The translations under genes and the position numbers were made by a program. Under the pieces are notes generated by a model that worked only from the letters and a program-made list of their open reading frames with translations, did no database searches and had not been told where the DNA came from. DNA of 64,000 bases from Porticoccaceae bacterium (GTDB lineage Bacteria > Pseudomonadota > Gammaproteobacteria > Pseudomonadales > Porticoccaceae): the NCBI GenBank assembly GCA_026005035.1, contig BPKH01000002.1, positions 1 through 64,000 on the forward strand, in the 5' to 3' direction. This document shows positions 19,567 to 27,048 of the stretch, in pieces. Numbering within the stretch: position 1 is the first letter of the stretch; each line of letters opens with the position of its first letter.

Positions 19567-20496
19567 GTGGTGGAACTTCGCTTCGACGGCCTCACCGTGG
19601 TGGTGACCGGTGCGGGCAGCAACCCCGGCATCGGCCGCGCCTGCGCGCATCTCTTCGCCGCGCGGGGGGCCAACCTCATCATCAACGACGTGGGGGGTGA
19701 GAGCGCCTGGCCTGAGGTGCCGGCGCCGTCGGCCTCGGCGGTGGCCGAGGAGATCCGCGCCCTCGGGGGACGGGCGCTCGCAGACCACCACTCGGTGGCC
19801 GATGAAGAGGGCGCCCGGGCGCTGGTGGAGCGGGCCCTCGAGGCCTACGGGCGCCTCGACGTGCTGGTCAACAACGCCGCGGTGTGTCTGGCCGCCCCCG
19901 TGGACGAGATGAGCGCCTGGGACATTGAGCACCACCTGCGCGTCAACCTCCTCGGGCCCTTCTGGACGAGCCGGGCCGCCTGGCCCCACCTGCGCCGCCA
20001 GGGTGGTGGGGCGATCGTCAACCTGACCTCGGGGGCCATGGCGGGGTATCGATTTCTCGCCGCCTACGGGGCGAGCAAAGGGGGCCTCTGGTCGCTGACC
20101 CGCGCCCTGGCCGCGGAGGGCAAGCCCTTTGGCGTCCGGGTCAACGCCGTCAACCCCGGCGCCTACACCCGCCTGGTGCTGGCCCAGCAACGGCCCGATT
20201 CCCCCCTCTTGCAACACGCCCGGGCGCATCTGCCGGCGGAGTTGGTGGCGCCGGTGGTGGCCTTTTTGGCCCATCCCTCCTGCCCCCTGACGGGGGAATG
20301 CCTGGAGGCGGTGGGAGGCGCCGTGCGCCGCATCCTCCTCGCCCGGGCGGGGGGGTTCCAGGACCCCGGTCTCACGCCGGAAGGAGTCGCGGCGCGCCTG
20401 GACGAGCTCCTGGCGGCGGGGGTGGAGGAGGTGGTACCGGCCGGGGAGCTGGATCCGGCCGAGTGGCACCTGCGCCCCTACCGCGCGTCCGGCTAG
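19567..20496 (+). CDS. Short-chain dehydrogenase, multifunctional-enzyme/17beta-HSD4-like
   Basis: 309 residues. Cofactor motif TGAGSNPGIGRA, NNAAV, catalytic Ser in LTSGAM, YGASK (Tyr/Lys), and NAVNPGA. The insertion AWPEVPAPSASAVAEEIRALGG after the second strand and the extended C-terminal third (EAVGGAVRRILLARAGGF) match the (3R)-hydroxyacyl-CoA dehydrogenase domain of multifunctional enzyme type 2, so a 3-hydroxyacyl-CoA is a plausible substrate. GTG start. It converges on the D-2-hydroxyacid dehydrogenase gene, with stop codons overlapping by three bases. Confidence 0.88.
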   Translation: MVELRFDGLTVVVTGAGSNPGIGRACAHLFAARGANLIINDVGGESAWPEVPAPSASAVAEEIRALGGRALADHHSVADEEGARALVERALEAYGRLDVLVNNAAVCLAAPVDEMSAWDIEHHLRVNLLGPFWTSRAAWPHLRRQGGGAIVNLTSGAMAGYRFLAAYGASKGGLWSLTRALAAEGKPFGVRVNAVNPGAYTRLVLAQQRPDSPLLQHARAHLPAELVAPVVAFLAHPSCPLTGECLEAVGGAVRRILLARAGGFQDPGLTPEGVAARLDELLAAGVEEVVPAGELDPAEWHLRPYRASG

Positions 20497-21533
20497 AGAC
20501 GATTGGGGCGCTCGTTGAAGAGCGGCTCGCCGGCCAGGTAGCGGCGCAGGTTTTCGGCGAAAAGGGACCAGAGATCCCGCCAGTAGTCGCCGAGGTCCGC
20601 CGCGCAGTGGGCGGAGATGGCCAGCCGGGGCGCCCGCCACAGAGGGTGCTCGGCGGGCAGGGGTTCGACGGCGGCCACGTCGATGGCGGCGCCGCCCAGG
20701 TGGCCCGTCTGGAGAGCGTCGCAAAGTGCCGCTTCGTCCACCAGGGAGCCGCGGGCCACGTTGCAGAAAAAGGCCCCGGGGGGCAAGGCGGCAAAGGCCG
20801 CGCGGTCCATCAGGCCCCAGGTCTCGGGGCCTTCTGCGGCGGCGAGCACCAGGGCGTCGCACTGGCCGAGCATCTCACCAAGCCGTGCCAGTGGGTGGCA
20901 AGCCGCCACTTCCGGCGGGGTGGGGTCGCGAAAGGGCGCCCGGCGGGCGGCCAGCACCCGCATGCCGAGGGCCGCGGCGCGGCGGGCGAGGGCGCGGCCG
21001 ATGGCGCCGAGGCCCACCACGCCGAGGGTGGCGCCCGCCAGGCTGCGCCCTGGCAGGGGTTGCCAGCGGCGCTCTCGCTGGGCGGCGGCCAGTTCGTCGA
21101 AGCGCTTGAAGTGGGCGAGGATCCGCGCCAGGGTGAACTCGGCGATGGAGTCCGCCGCCAGCCCCGCGGCGCTGGTGAGCCGGCAGCCGAGGCGCTCGAG
21201 CCCCACCCGCTGCAGTTGCGCCACACCCGCTCCCGCCGACTGCACCCAGCGCAGGCGGGGGGCCAGGCGGTGAACGTCGAAGGGCAGGTCGATGGCGAGC
21301 ACCACCTCGGAGCGCCCGAGGGCCGCGCGGAATGCCGCCGACGCTCGCGGCGCCAAGGGGCGCGCCCGCTCGGGGTCGGGGCCGCCGCGCAGGGCGCGCA
21401 CCGCGGGGGTGTCCAGGTACTCGGCCCAGGTCAGGCGAACCCGCCCCGCGAAGGGGCGAAGGGCGTCGCGGACCGCCGGTTGCCCTTCGTCCAGGCGGGC
21501 GGGCAGGCAGACCAGTACCTCTACGGGCTCCAC
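20493..21533 (-). CDS. D-2-hydroxyacid dehydrogenase family protein
   Basis: 346 residues. NAD-binding Rossmann loop GVVGLGAIG, the substrate-binding region SAAGLAADSIAEFTLA, NVARGSLVDEAAL with the catalytic Arg, and a C-terminal ISAHCAAD supplying the His where the family usually has SPH. The family reduces 2-keto acids or oxidises D-2-hydroxy acids. The GTG at 21533 is chosen for GAGGAG placed 8 bases upstream; the frame stays open far upstream but that part is not conserved. It is divergent from the phosphotransferase gene across a gap of about 160 bases. Confidence 0.87.
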   Translation of the reverse strand: MEPVEVLVCLPARLDEGQPAVRDALRPFAGRVRLTWAEYLDTPAVRALRGGPDPERARPLAPRASAAFRAALGRSEVVLAIDLPFDVHRLAPRLRWVQSAGAGVAQLQRVGLERLGCRLTSAAGLAADSIAEFTLARILAHFKRFDELAAAQRERRWQPLPGRSLAGATLGVVGLGAIGRALARRAAALGMRVLAARRAPFRDPTPPEVAACHPLARLGEMLGQCDALVLAAAEGPETWGLMDRAAFAALPPGAFFCNVARGSLVDEAALCDALQTGHLGGAAIDVAAVEPLPAEHPLWRAPRLAISAHCAADLGDYWRDLWSLFAENLRRYLAGEPLFNERPNRL

Positions 21534-21695
21534 GGCGGGCTCTCCTCTTTGTTCGAGCCATGCTAGCACCGCCCGGTCGGGTCGCGCCCCTTGCCCGGCG
21601 GCGCAGGGGGATTTGCCTGCAGGCGCCGCCGCTGGTGGGGTGGGGCGGGGCGCGCTACCATCGGAGTCGGTGCCGGGAGGGGAGGCAGGCAACCC

Positions 21696-23006
21696 ATGGG
21701 GGATCGGGGCTGGGCGGTGGGGGACCACTTCGGGCTGCCCTTTCCGGCTCATCCCCAGGCCTTTCTGGAGGCGGGTGCCGACTTCTTGACGCGCGCATTC
21801 CGCGCGGCGGGCGGCGTCCTCGCCGGCCAGGGCGTGGCGCGCATCCTGCGTGCGGTGGAGGTATCGGGCGGCAGCACCGGACGCAAGCTCGCCCTCGACG
21901 TCGCCTGGGAGGAGCCCGCTCCAGACCTGCCCACGGAGCTGTTCGTCAAGTTTTCGCGGGATTTCGCCGATCCCCTTCGGGACGGGGGGCGGGTGCAGAT
22001 GGAGCGGGAGGTCCACTTCGCCCTGCTCGCCCGTCGCCCGGATTTTCCGGTGGCCGTGCCCGCCTGTCTGTTCGCCGACTACCAGGCGGCCACGGGCAGC
22101 GGCATCCTCATCACCGAGCGGATCCCCTTCGGCCGCCCGCCGGTGGAGCCCCACTATCCCAAGGCCCTCGATCACCGGATGCCGGAGGTGCTGGCCCACT
22201 ATCGGACCCTGGTGCGCGCCCTGGCGCGGCTCGCCGGCTGGGATCGCGCGGGGCGCCTGGGGGAGATGCCGGCTCGCCATCTGCCCCTGGTCCGGGAGCA
22301 ACTGGCGGTCAGCGACCGCGCGGTGCCCTCGGCGGCGGAGGCGGCGCGCCGTGCCGAAGCGCTGGCCGCTTTCCTCGCGGCGCGCCCGGCGCTCTTTTCA
22401 CCGCGGCTGCGCGCGCCGGCCTTCCGGGCCCGCCTGGTGGCCGAGGCGCCGCGGGTGGCCGCCTCCTTTTCCGCCATCTTCGACGCCCTGGCGGCGGAGG
22501 AGGCACTGGTGGGCCTCTCCCACTGGAACGCCCACGTGGACAATGCCTGGTTTTGGCGGGACGACCGGGGGGAGTTGCAGTGCGGGCTCTTCGATTGGGG
22601 CAACGCCAGCCGGCTCCATCTGGCGATGGCCCTCTGGGGTTGCCTGAGCGCAGCGCCCCTCTCTCTATGGGAGGCGCACCTGGAAGAGCTCCTCGCCTTG
22701 GCCGCCGAGACGTTTCACGCCGCGGGCGGCGAGGCGGTGGAGCCAGCGTTGCTGCGCGCGCGCCTTTGCCTCTACGCCGCGGCCATGGGCGTGGCCTGGC
22801 TGTTGGCCGTGCCCCAGACGCTGGAGCGGCGCCTGCCCGGGCTCACCGACCCGGGCGATCCCCGCCTCGAGGAGGACGAGCGCGCCCGCAGCCAGCTCGC
22901 CATCCTCACGAGCGCCCTCCACCTATGGGAGAGCGCCGATCTGACCGCCCTGTTGGACGCGCTGCCCGGGCCTGCCTCGGCGCGCTCGCGGAGCCTGTGC
23001 CCATGA
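21696..23006 (+). CDS. Phosphotransferase (APH/choline-kinase fold) family protein
   Basis: 436 residues of the aminoglycoside-phosphotransferase-like kinase fold. ELFVKF gives the ATP-site Lys, ILITERIPFG the hinge, LSHWNAHVDNAWFW the catalytic loop (the usual HGDxxxxN is changed to HWNxxxxN, so the catalytic Asp position is Asn and the following VDN keeps an Asp), and GLFDWGNAS the DxG metal-binding Asp. Such proteins are frequent in acyl-CoA and steroid degradation clusters, where their substrate is unknown. The stop overlaps the ATG of the enoyl-CoA hydratase (ATGA), so the two are translationally coupled. Confidence 0.82.
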   Translation: MGDRGWAVGDHFGLPFPAHPQAFLEAGADFLTRAFRAAGGVLAGQGVARILRAVEVSGGSTGRKLALDVAWEEPAPDLPTELFVKFSRDFADPLRDGGRVQMEREVHFALLARRPDFPVAVPACLFADYQAATGSGILITERIPFGRPPVEPHYPKALDHRMPEVLAHYRTLVRALARLAGWDRAGRLGEMPARHLPLVREQLAVSDRAVPSAAEAARRAEALAAFLAARPALFSPRLRAPAFRARLVAEAPRVAASFSAIFDALAAEEALVGLSHWNAHVDNAWFWRDDRGELQCGLFDWGNASRLHLAMALWGCLSAAPLSLWEAHLEELLALAAETFHAAGGEAVEPALLRARLCLYAAAMGVAWLLAVPQTLERRLPGLTDPGDPRLEEDERARSQLAILTSALHLWESADLTALLDALPGPASARSRSLCP

Positions 23007-23749
23007 CCACCCCCGTCCTCTGTTTCGTCGACGGCGGCCTGTGCCGTCTCACCCTGGCCAATCCAGATCGTCTCAACGTCCTCTCCCTGGCCACCTTCCA
23101 GGCCCTCGACCGCCACTTGAGCGCGGTCGACTGGGAGCAGGTGGGGTGCGTGCTGCTCGCCGGCGAGGGCAGGAGTTTCTGCGCCGGCCACGACCTGGCG
23201 GCGCTGGCTTCCGGTGAGGAGACCAGCCGGGAAACCGAGTGGTACGAAAACCGGGTGATCGCGCGGCTCGCCGAGCTGCCGTGCCCGGTGGTGGGGCGCA
23301 TCCAGGGGCACTGCTACACCGGCGGCCTGGAGCTCGCCCTGGCCTGCGATCTGCTGGTGTGCGCCGACGACGCACGCTTCGCCGACACCCATGCCCGCTT
23401 CGACCTGGTGCCCGTGTGGGGGTTGAGCCAACGGCTGCCGCGCCGGGTGGGCGCGGCCAAGGCCAAGGAGATGATGTTCACCGGGCGCAGCTACTCGGGG
23501 CGGGAAGCGCTCGCCATGGGACTCGTCGACCAGTGCGTGCCGGCCGCCGAGCTGGACGCCGCCGTGGACGCCCTGATCCGGGACATTCTCTCCGCAAGCC
23601 GCCGCTCCCTGCGGTTTCTCAAGGCCCTTCTGCGCGAGAGCGAGGGGTTGCCCCTGGGGGCCGGTCTCGCCCTGGAGCTCCACCGCTCCCCGGGGCACGG
23701 CCCTGAGTTTGCCGCCCGCCTGGCCGAATTCCGGGCGCGCCGGCGCTGA
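23003..23749 (+). CDS. Enoyl-CoA hydratase/isomerase
   Basis: A 248-residue crotonase. Opening CRLTLANPDRLNVLS, first oxyanion loop GEGRSFCAGHDLAAL, second loop GHCYTGGLELALACDLLVCADDARFADTHARFDLVPVWG, and a typical C-terminal helical trimerisation region. The usual catalytic Glu positions are not obvious: residues after the second loop read FDLVPVWGLSQRL, resembling the isomerase/hydrolase branches more than mitochondrial hydratase. It probably acts on an acyl-CoA of the local pathway. Coupled to the phosphotransferase; converges with the next SDR. Confidence 0.88.
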   Translation: MTTPVLCFVDGGLCRLTLANPDRLNVLSLATFQALDRHLSAVDWEQVGCVLLAGEGRSFCAGHDLAALASGEETSRETEWYENRVIARLAELPCPVVGRIQGHCYTGGLELALACDLLVCADDARFADTHARFDLVPVWGLSQRLPRRVGAAKAKEMMFTGRSYSGREALAMGLVDQCVPAAELDAAVDALIRDILSASRRSLRFLKALLRESEGLPLGAGLALELHRSPGHGPEFAARLAEFRARRR

Positions 23750-23768
23750 GCGACGCGCCCGGAGACCC

Positions 23769-24551
23769 TCAGCGGGGCGGCATGCGCAGGGCGCCGTCGA
23801 GGCGGATCGCCTGGCCGTTGAAGTAGCTGTTGCGCACCAGCTCGAGGACCAGGGAGGCGAACTCCTCCGGCTTGCCGAGCCGCTTGGGGAAGGGCACCGA
23901 GGCGGCGAGGGTCTCGAGCACCTTGGGGGGCACGCCGAGCATCGGCGGGGTGGCGAAGATGCCGGGCATGATGGAGTTGACGCGGATGCCCAGGTCCATC
24001 AGGTCCCGGGCCATGGGCAGCACCAGTCCGTTGACGCCCGCCTTGCCCGCCGCGTAGGCCACCTGGCCCACCTGGCCGTCCTGGGCGGCGGCGGAGGAGG
24101 TGAGGACGATCACCCCCCGCTCGTCGTCTTCGAGGGGCGGAAGGGTGGCCATGCCGAGGGCGCTGATGGAGGCCACCCGGTAGCTCGCCACCAGAATCCC
24201 CTCCATGGAAAAGGCGAAATCCTCGGTGGAAAATCGCTTGTAGCCGCCCCTTTCCCGGTCCTTGCCCACCGTCTTGCCGCCCCGGCTCACCTGGGCGCAA
24301 TGGACCAGGATCCGCTCCTGCCCTTGGGCGGCGCGGGCGCGCTCGAACCCCGCGAGCACGCTCTCCTCGCTCAGGATGTCCACCTTGCAGAAGGTGCCGC
24401 CGATCTCCCCGGCCACCGCCTGGCCGGCCTCTTCGTTGAGGTCGAAGATTGCCACCCGGCAGCCGGCCTGGGCCAGGGCCCGCGCGGTGGCGCGGCCGAG
24501 CCCGGAGGCGCCGCCGGTGACCACGGCCGCCGTGTCTCTGTCGATGCGCAT
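23769..24551 (-). CDS. Short-chain dehydrogenase, 3-hydroxyacyl-CoA dehydrogenase type-2 (HSD17B10)-like
   Basis: 260 residues. TGGASGLGRA cofactor loop, DILSEESV, LTSSAAAQDG (Ser), VAYAAGKAGV (Tyr/Lys), and RVNSIMPGIFATPPM followed by FPKRLGKPEEFASLVLELVRNSYFNGQAIRLDGALRM, the tail characteristic of the type-2 3-hydroxyacyl-CoA/17beta-hydroxysteroid dehydrogenases. In place of the NNAG motif it has VHCAQVSRG, which is unusual. It has its own candidate promoter and faces the enoyl-CoA hydratase tail to tail, consistent with successive beta-oxidation steps. Confidence 0.9.
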   Translation of the reverse strand: MRIDRDTAAVVTGGASGLGRATARALAQAGCRVAIFDLNEEAGQAVAGEIGGTFCKVDILSEESVLAGFERARAAQGQERILVHCAQVSRGGKTVGKDRERGGYKRFSTEDFAFSMEGILVASYRVASISALGMATLPPLEDDERGVIVLTSSAAAQDGQVGQVAYAAGKAGVNGLVLPMARDLMDLGIRVNSIMPGIFATPPMLGVPPKVLETLAASVPFPKRLGKPEEFASLVLELVRNSYFNGQAIRLDGALRMPPR

Positions 24552-24584
24552 CGCTCTCTCCTTCGTGTCTGTGGGGGCATGGCC

Positions 24585-24611
24585 GCCCGGCGCGGCCGGG
24601 CCCGCATTATA
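24585..24611 (-). promoter_or_regulatory. Consensus -10 box and leader hairpin upstream of the SDR
   Basis: TATAAT on the minus strand (24611-24606) overlaps the TAA stop of the c-di-GMP regulator; the implied start is near 24599. Just downstream, GCCCGGC/GCCGGGC (24585-24601) forms a 7 bp hairpin with a three-base loop. The -35 region is weak. Confidence 0.4.
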
Positions 24612-27048
24612 GCGAGTCGCCGGAGGCGAGGCCGAGGCGGGCGGCGAGGTCCGCGAGCGGCATCGGCCGGCCGAAGAGAAACCCCTGGGCGAAATCGCAG
24701 CCCCGCTCGGCGAGGAAGCGCCGCTGCGGCTCGCTCTCCACCCCCTCGGCCACCACCTGGATGCCGAGGTTTTTGCACAGGGCGATCACCGCCCCGACGA
24801 TGGCCGCGTCCTCGCCGTCGGCGAGCAGGTCGCGCACGAAGCTGCGGTCGATCTTCACCTTGCGCGGCCCGAGGAGCTTGAGGTAGCCCAGGGAGGCGAA
24901 GCCCACCCCGAAATCGTCGATCACCAGGCCCACGCCCAGGGCGCGAAGGCGCTCGATCGTCTCCAGGTTGTGCCCGCTGTCGTCGAGGAAGAGCTGCTCG
25001 GTGACCTCGAGGCGCAGGCACTCGGGCTCGAGCCCCGCGTCGGCGAGGGCAGACGCCACCGTGGCCGGCAGGTCGTCGTCCCGGAATTGGCGCGCCGAGA
25101 CGTTCACCGAAACTGCGAGCTCCGCGGCCCCCCGCCGGCGCAGCTCGGCGAGATCGCGCAGGGCGGTGCAGAGCACCCAGCGGCCGATGGCCACGATCTG
25201 GCCCGTCTGCTCTGCCGCCGGGATGAAGGCCGCCGGCAAGATCTCCCGGCCGTCCCGCCGCCAGCGGATCAGCGCCTCGATGCACTGGATGCGCGTTCCC
25301 TCGAGGTCGGTGATCGGCTGGTAGTGGAGGTGGAACTCGCCCCGCTCCAGGGCTTCCTTGAGCGCCGCATCGAGCAACAGGCTCTCCTCGGTACGCTGGA
25401 TCAGCTCGGGGCGGTAGCGCTGGATGCGGTTGCGCCCCTGGGCCTTGGCTTCGTAGAGGGCGGCGTCGGCGTAGCGCAAGAGCGCCTCGGCGTCGCTGCC
25501 GTCGGTGGGGCACAGACTCACTCCCAGACTGGCGCTGACGCTAAGCTCCCGCTCGCCCACCTGCACCGGCCGGCTGAAGAGGGTCCGCAGCCGCTCCAGC
25601 ACCACTTGGAGGGCGGTCTCGTCGGTGAGGTCGGGCAGCAGGATCACGAATTCGTCGCCGCCCAGCCGGGCCGCACAGTCGGTGGCCCGCAGCTCGCTGC
25701 GCAGCCGCTCGCCGAGGATGCGCAGGAGCTGGTCGCCGGCGGCGTGGCCGAGGCTGTCGTTGACCAGTTTGAAGTTGTCCAGGTCGGCGAACACCACCGC
25801 CAGCAGGGTGCCGTGGCGGGCCGCGGCGGCTGCCATCTGGCGCAGCCGCTCGGTGAGCTGGCTGCGGTTGGCGAGCCCGGTGAGGGGATCGAAGTGGGCC
25901 AGATACTCCAGGTGTTCCTCCGCCCGCTTGCGGTCGGTGATGTCCATCGCTTGGAGGAGGAAACCGCCGCTGCCGTTTTCCAGCTCGAGCGCCGACAGGC
26001 TGGCGAGGACCCAGACCACCTCACCGTCGCGGCGCAGGAAGCGCAGTTCCAGCCGCTCCCCCTGGCCCCGCCGGGCCAGGGTGCGGCGCTGCCGGATCGC
26101 CGCCCGGGGGGCGTCCTCGGGGTGGAGGAGGCTGGACAGGGGGCGCCCGCGCAGGTCTTCCGGCGCCTGTCCCACCAGGCGCGCGAAGGCGGCGTTGACC
26201 TCCCTCAGGGTGCCGTCGGCGGCGAGGAGCGCCATGCCCGCCGGGGCGTCTTCGAACAGCCGCCGAAAGCGCGCCTGACCCTCGCTGCGGGTGCGCTCGG
26301 CACTGAGCCGGGCGGAGATATCCCGGAAGGCCACCACCGCCCCCAGGGTCGTCCCCGCCTCGTCGCGGATCGGGGCCGCAGTGCCCTCGACGGGAACGGA
26401 GGCGCCTGTCCGCAAGAGGCGTGTGCCGTGGGGAAGGTCGGCCCTCTCGCCTCGCAGGGCGCGCTCGAGGGGTGAGGGGGCGGCGGCGGGCAGTGCCAGG
26501 GGCAGGACCTCTACCAGCGGGAGGCCTTCCAGGGCCGCCCGCTCGGCGCCGAGCAGGGCCTCCGCCGCCGGGTTGGCGAAATTGACGCGGCCCTTCTCGT
26601 CGCAGGTGACCACCGCGTCGGCCACGCAGCGCAGGGTGGCGGCGAAGCGGCGGCGCGAGGCGGCGAGCCGTTGCTCGGCCCGCGCCCGCCCCAGCGCCAC
26701 CGCCACCGCGGCGGCCAGTTCGCGGCGGTCGAAGGGCTTGGCGAGCCAACCGGTGGGGTCGGCGGCCACCGCCTCGGCCACCGTCGCCTCGTCGTTCCAG
26801 GCGGTGAGGAACACCACCGCGCAGCCGCTGCCGGCGAGGGCGCGGGCCACCTCGATGCCGTCCATCGATCCCTTGAGGCGGATGTCCAGGAGGACCAGGT
26901 CGGGCCGCTCGCGGCGTGCCAGCGCCAGGGCCTCCGGACCGTTGTCGGCCACGCCGCAGACCTCGTGGCCCAGCTCCGCCAATTGGCTTTCGAGATCGAG
27001 GGCGGTCAGGGCCTCGTCCTCCACCACCAGAATGCGGGCTCGGTTCAC
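24607..27048 (-). CDS. Response regulator with PAS, GGDEF and EAL domains
   Basis: 813 residues. REC domain 1-120 (acceptor Asp in LVLLDIRL, KPF at its end), PAS about 135-245, second PAS with PAC about 265-375, GGDEF about 385-545 and EAL about 555-805. The cyclase motif is intact (LGGDEF) with an inhibitory RxxD site (RATD) five residues earlier. The phosphodiesterase side keeps EALIRW, the Asn of VNVSARQF, LEVTEQ, DDFGVG, KIDRSF and AEGVES. Both activities therefore look possible; the balance presumably depends on phosphorylation and the PAS ligands. The GTG start overlaps the stop of the sensor kinase gene, so they form a cognate pair controlling c-di-GMP. Confidence 0.93.
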   Translation of the reverse strand: MNRARILVVEDEALTALDLESQLAELGHEVCGVADNGPEALALARRERPDLVLLDIRLKGSMDGIEVARALAGSGCAVVFLTAWNDEATVAEAVAADPTGWLAKPFDRRELAAAVAVALGRARAEQRLAASRRRFAATLRCVADAVVTCDEKGRVNFANPAAEALLGAERAALEGLPLVEVLPLALPAAAPSPLERALRGERADLPHGTRLLRTGASVPVEGTAAPIRDEAGTTLGAVVAFRDISARLSAERTRSEGQARFRRLFEDAPAGMALLAADGTLREVNAAFARLVGQAPEDLRGRPLSSLLHPEDAPRAAIRQRRTLARRGQGERLELRFLRRDGEVVWVLASLSALELENGSGGFLLQAMDITDRKRAEEHLEYLAHFDPLTGLANRSQLTERLRQMAAAAARHGTLLAVVFADLDNFKLVNDSLGHAAGDQLLRILGERLRSELRATDCAARLGGDEFVILLPDLTDETALQVVLERLRTLFSRPVQVGERELSVSASLGVSLCPTDGSDAEALLRYADAALYEAKAQGRNRIQRYRPELIQRTEESLLLDAALKEALERGEFHLHYQPITDLEGTRIQCIEALIRWRRDGREILPAAFIPAAEQTGQIVAIGRWVLCTALRDLAELRRRGAAELAVSVNVSARQFRDDDLPATVASALADAGLEPECLRLEVTEQLFLDDSGHNLETIERLRALGVGLVIDDFGVGFASLGYLKLLGPRKVKIDRSFVRDLLADGEDAAIVGAVIALCKNLGIQVVAEGVESEPQRRFLAERGCDFAQGFLFGRPMPLADLAARLGLASGDSL

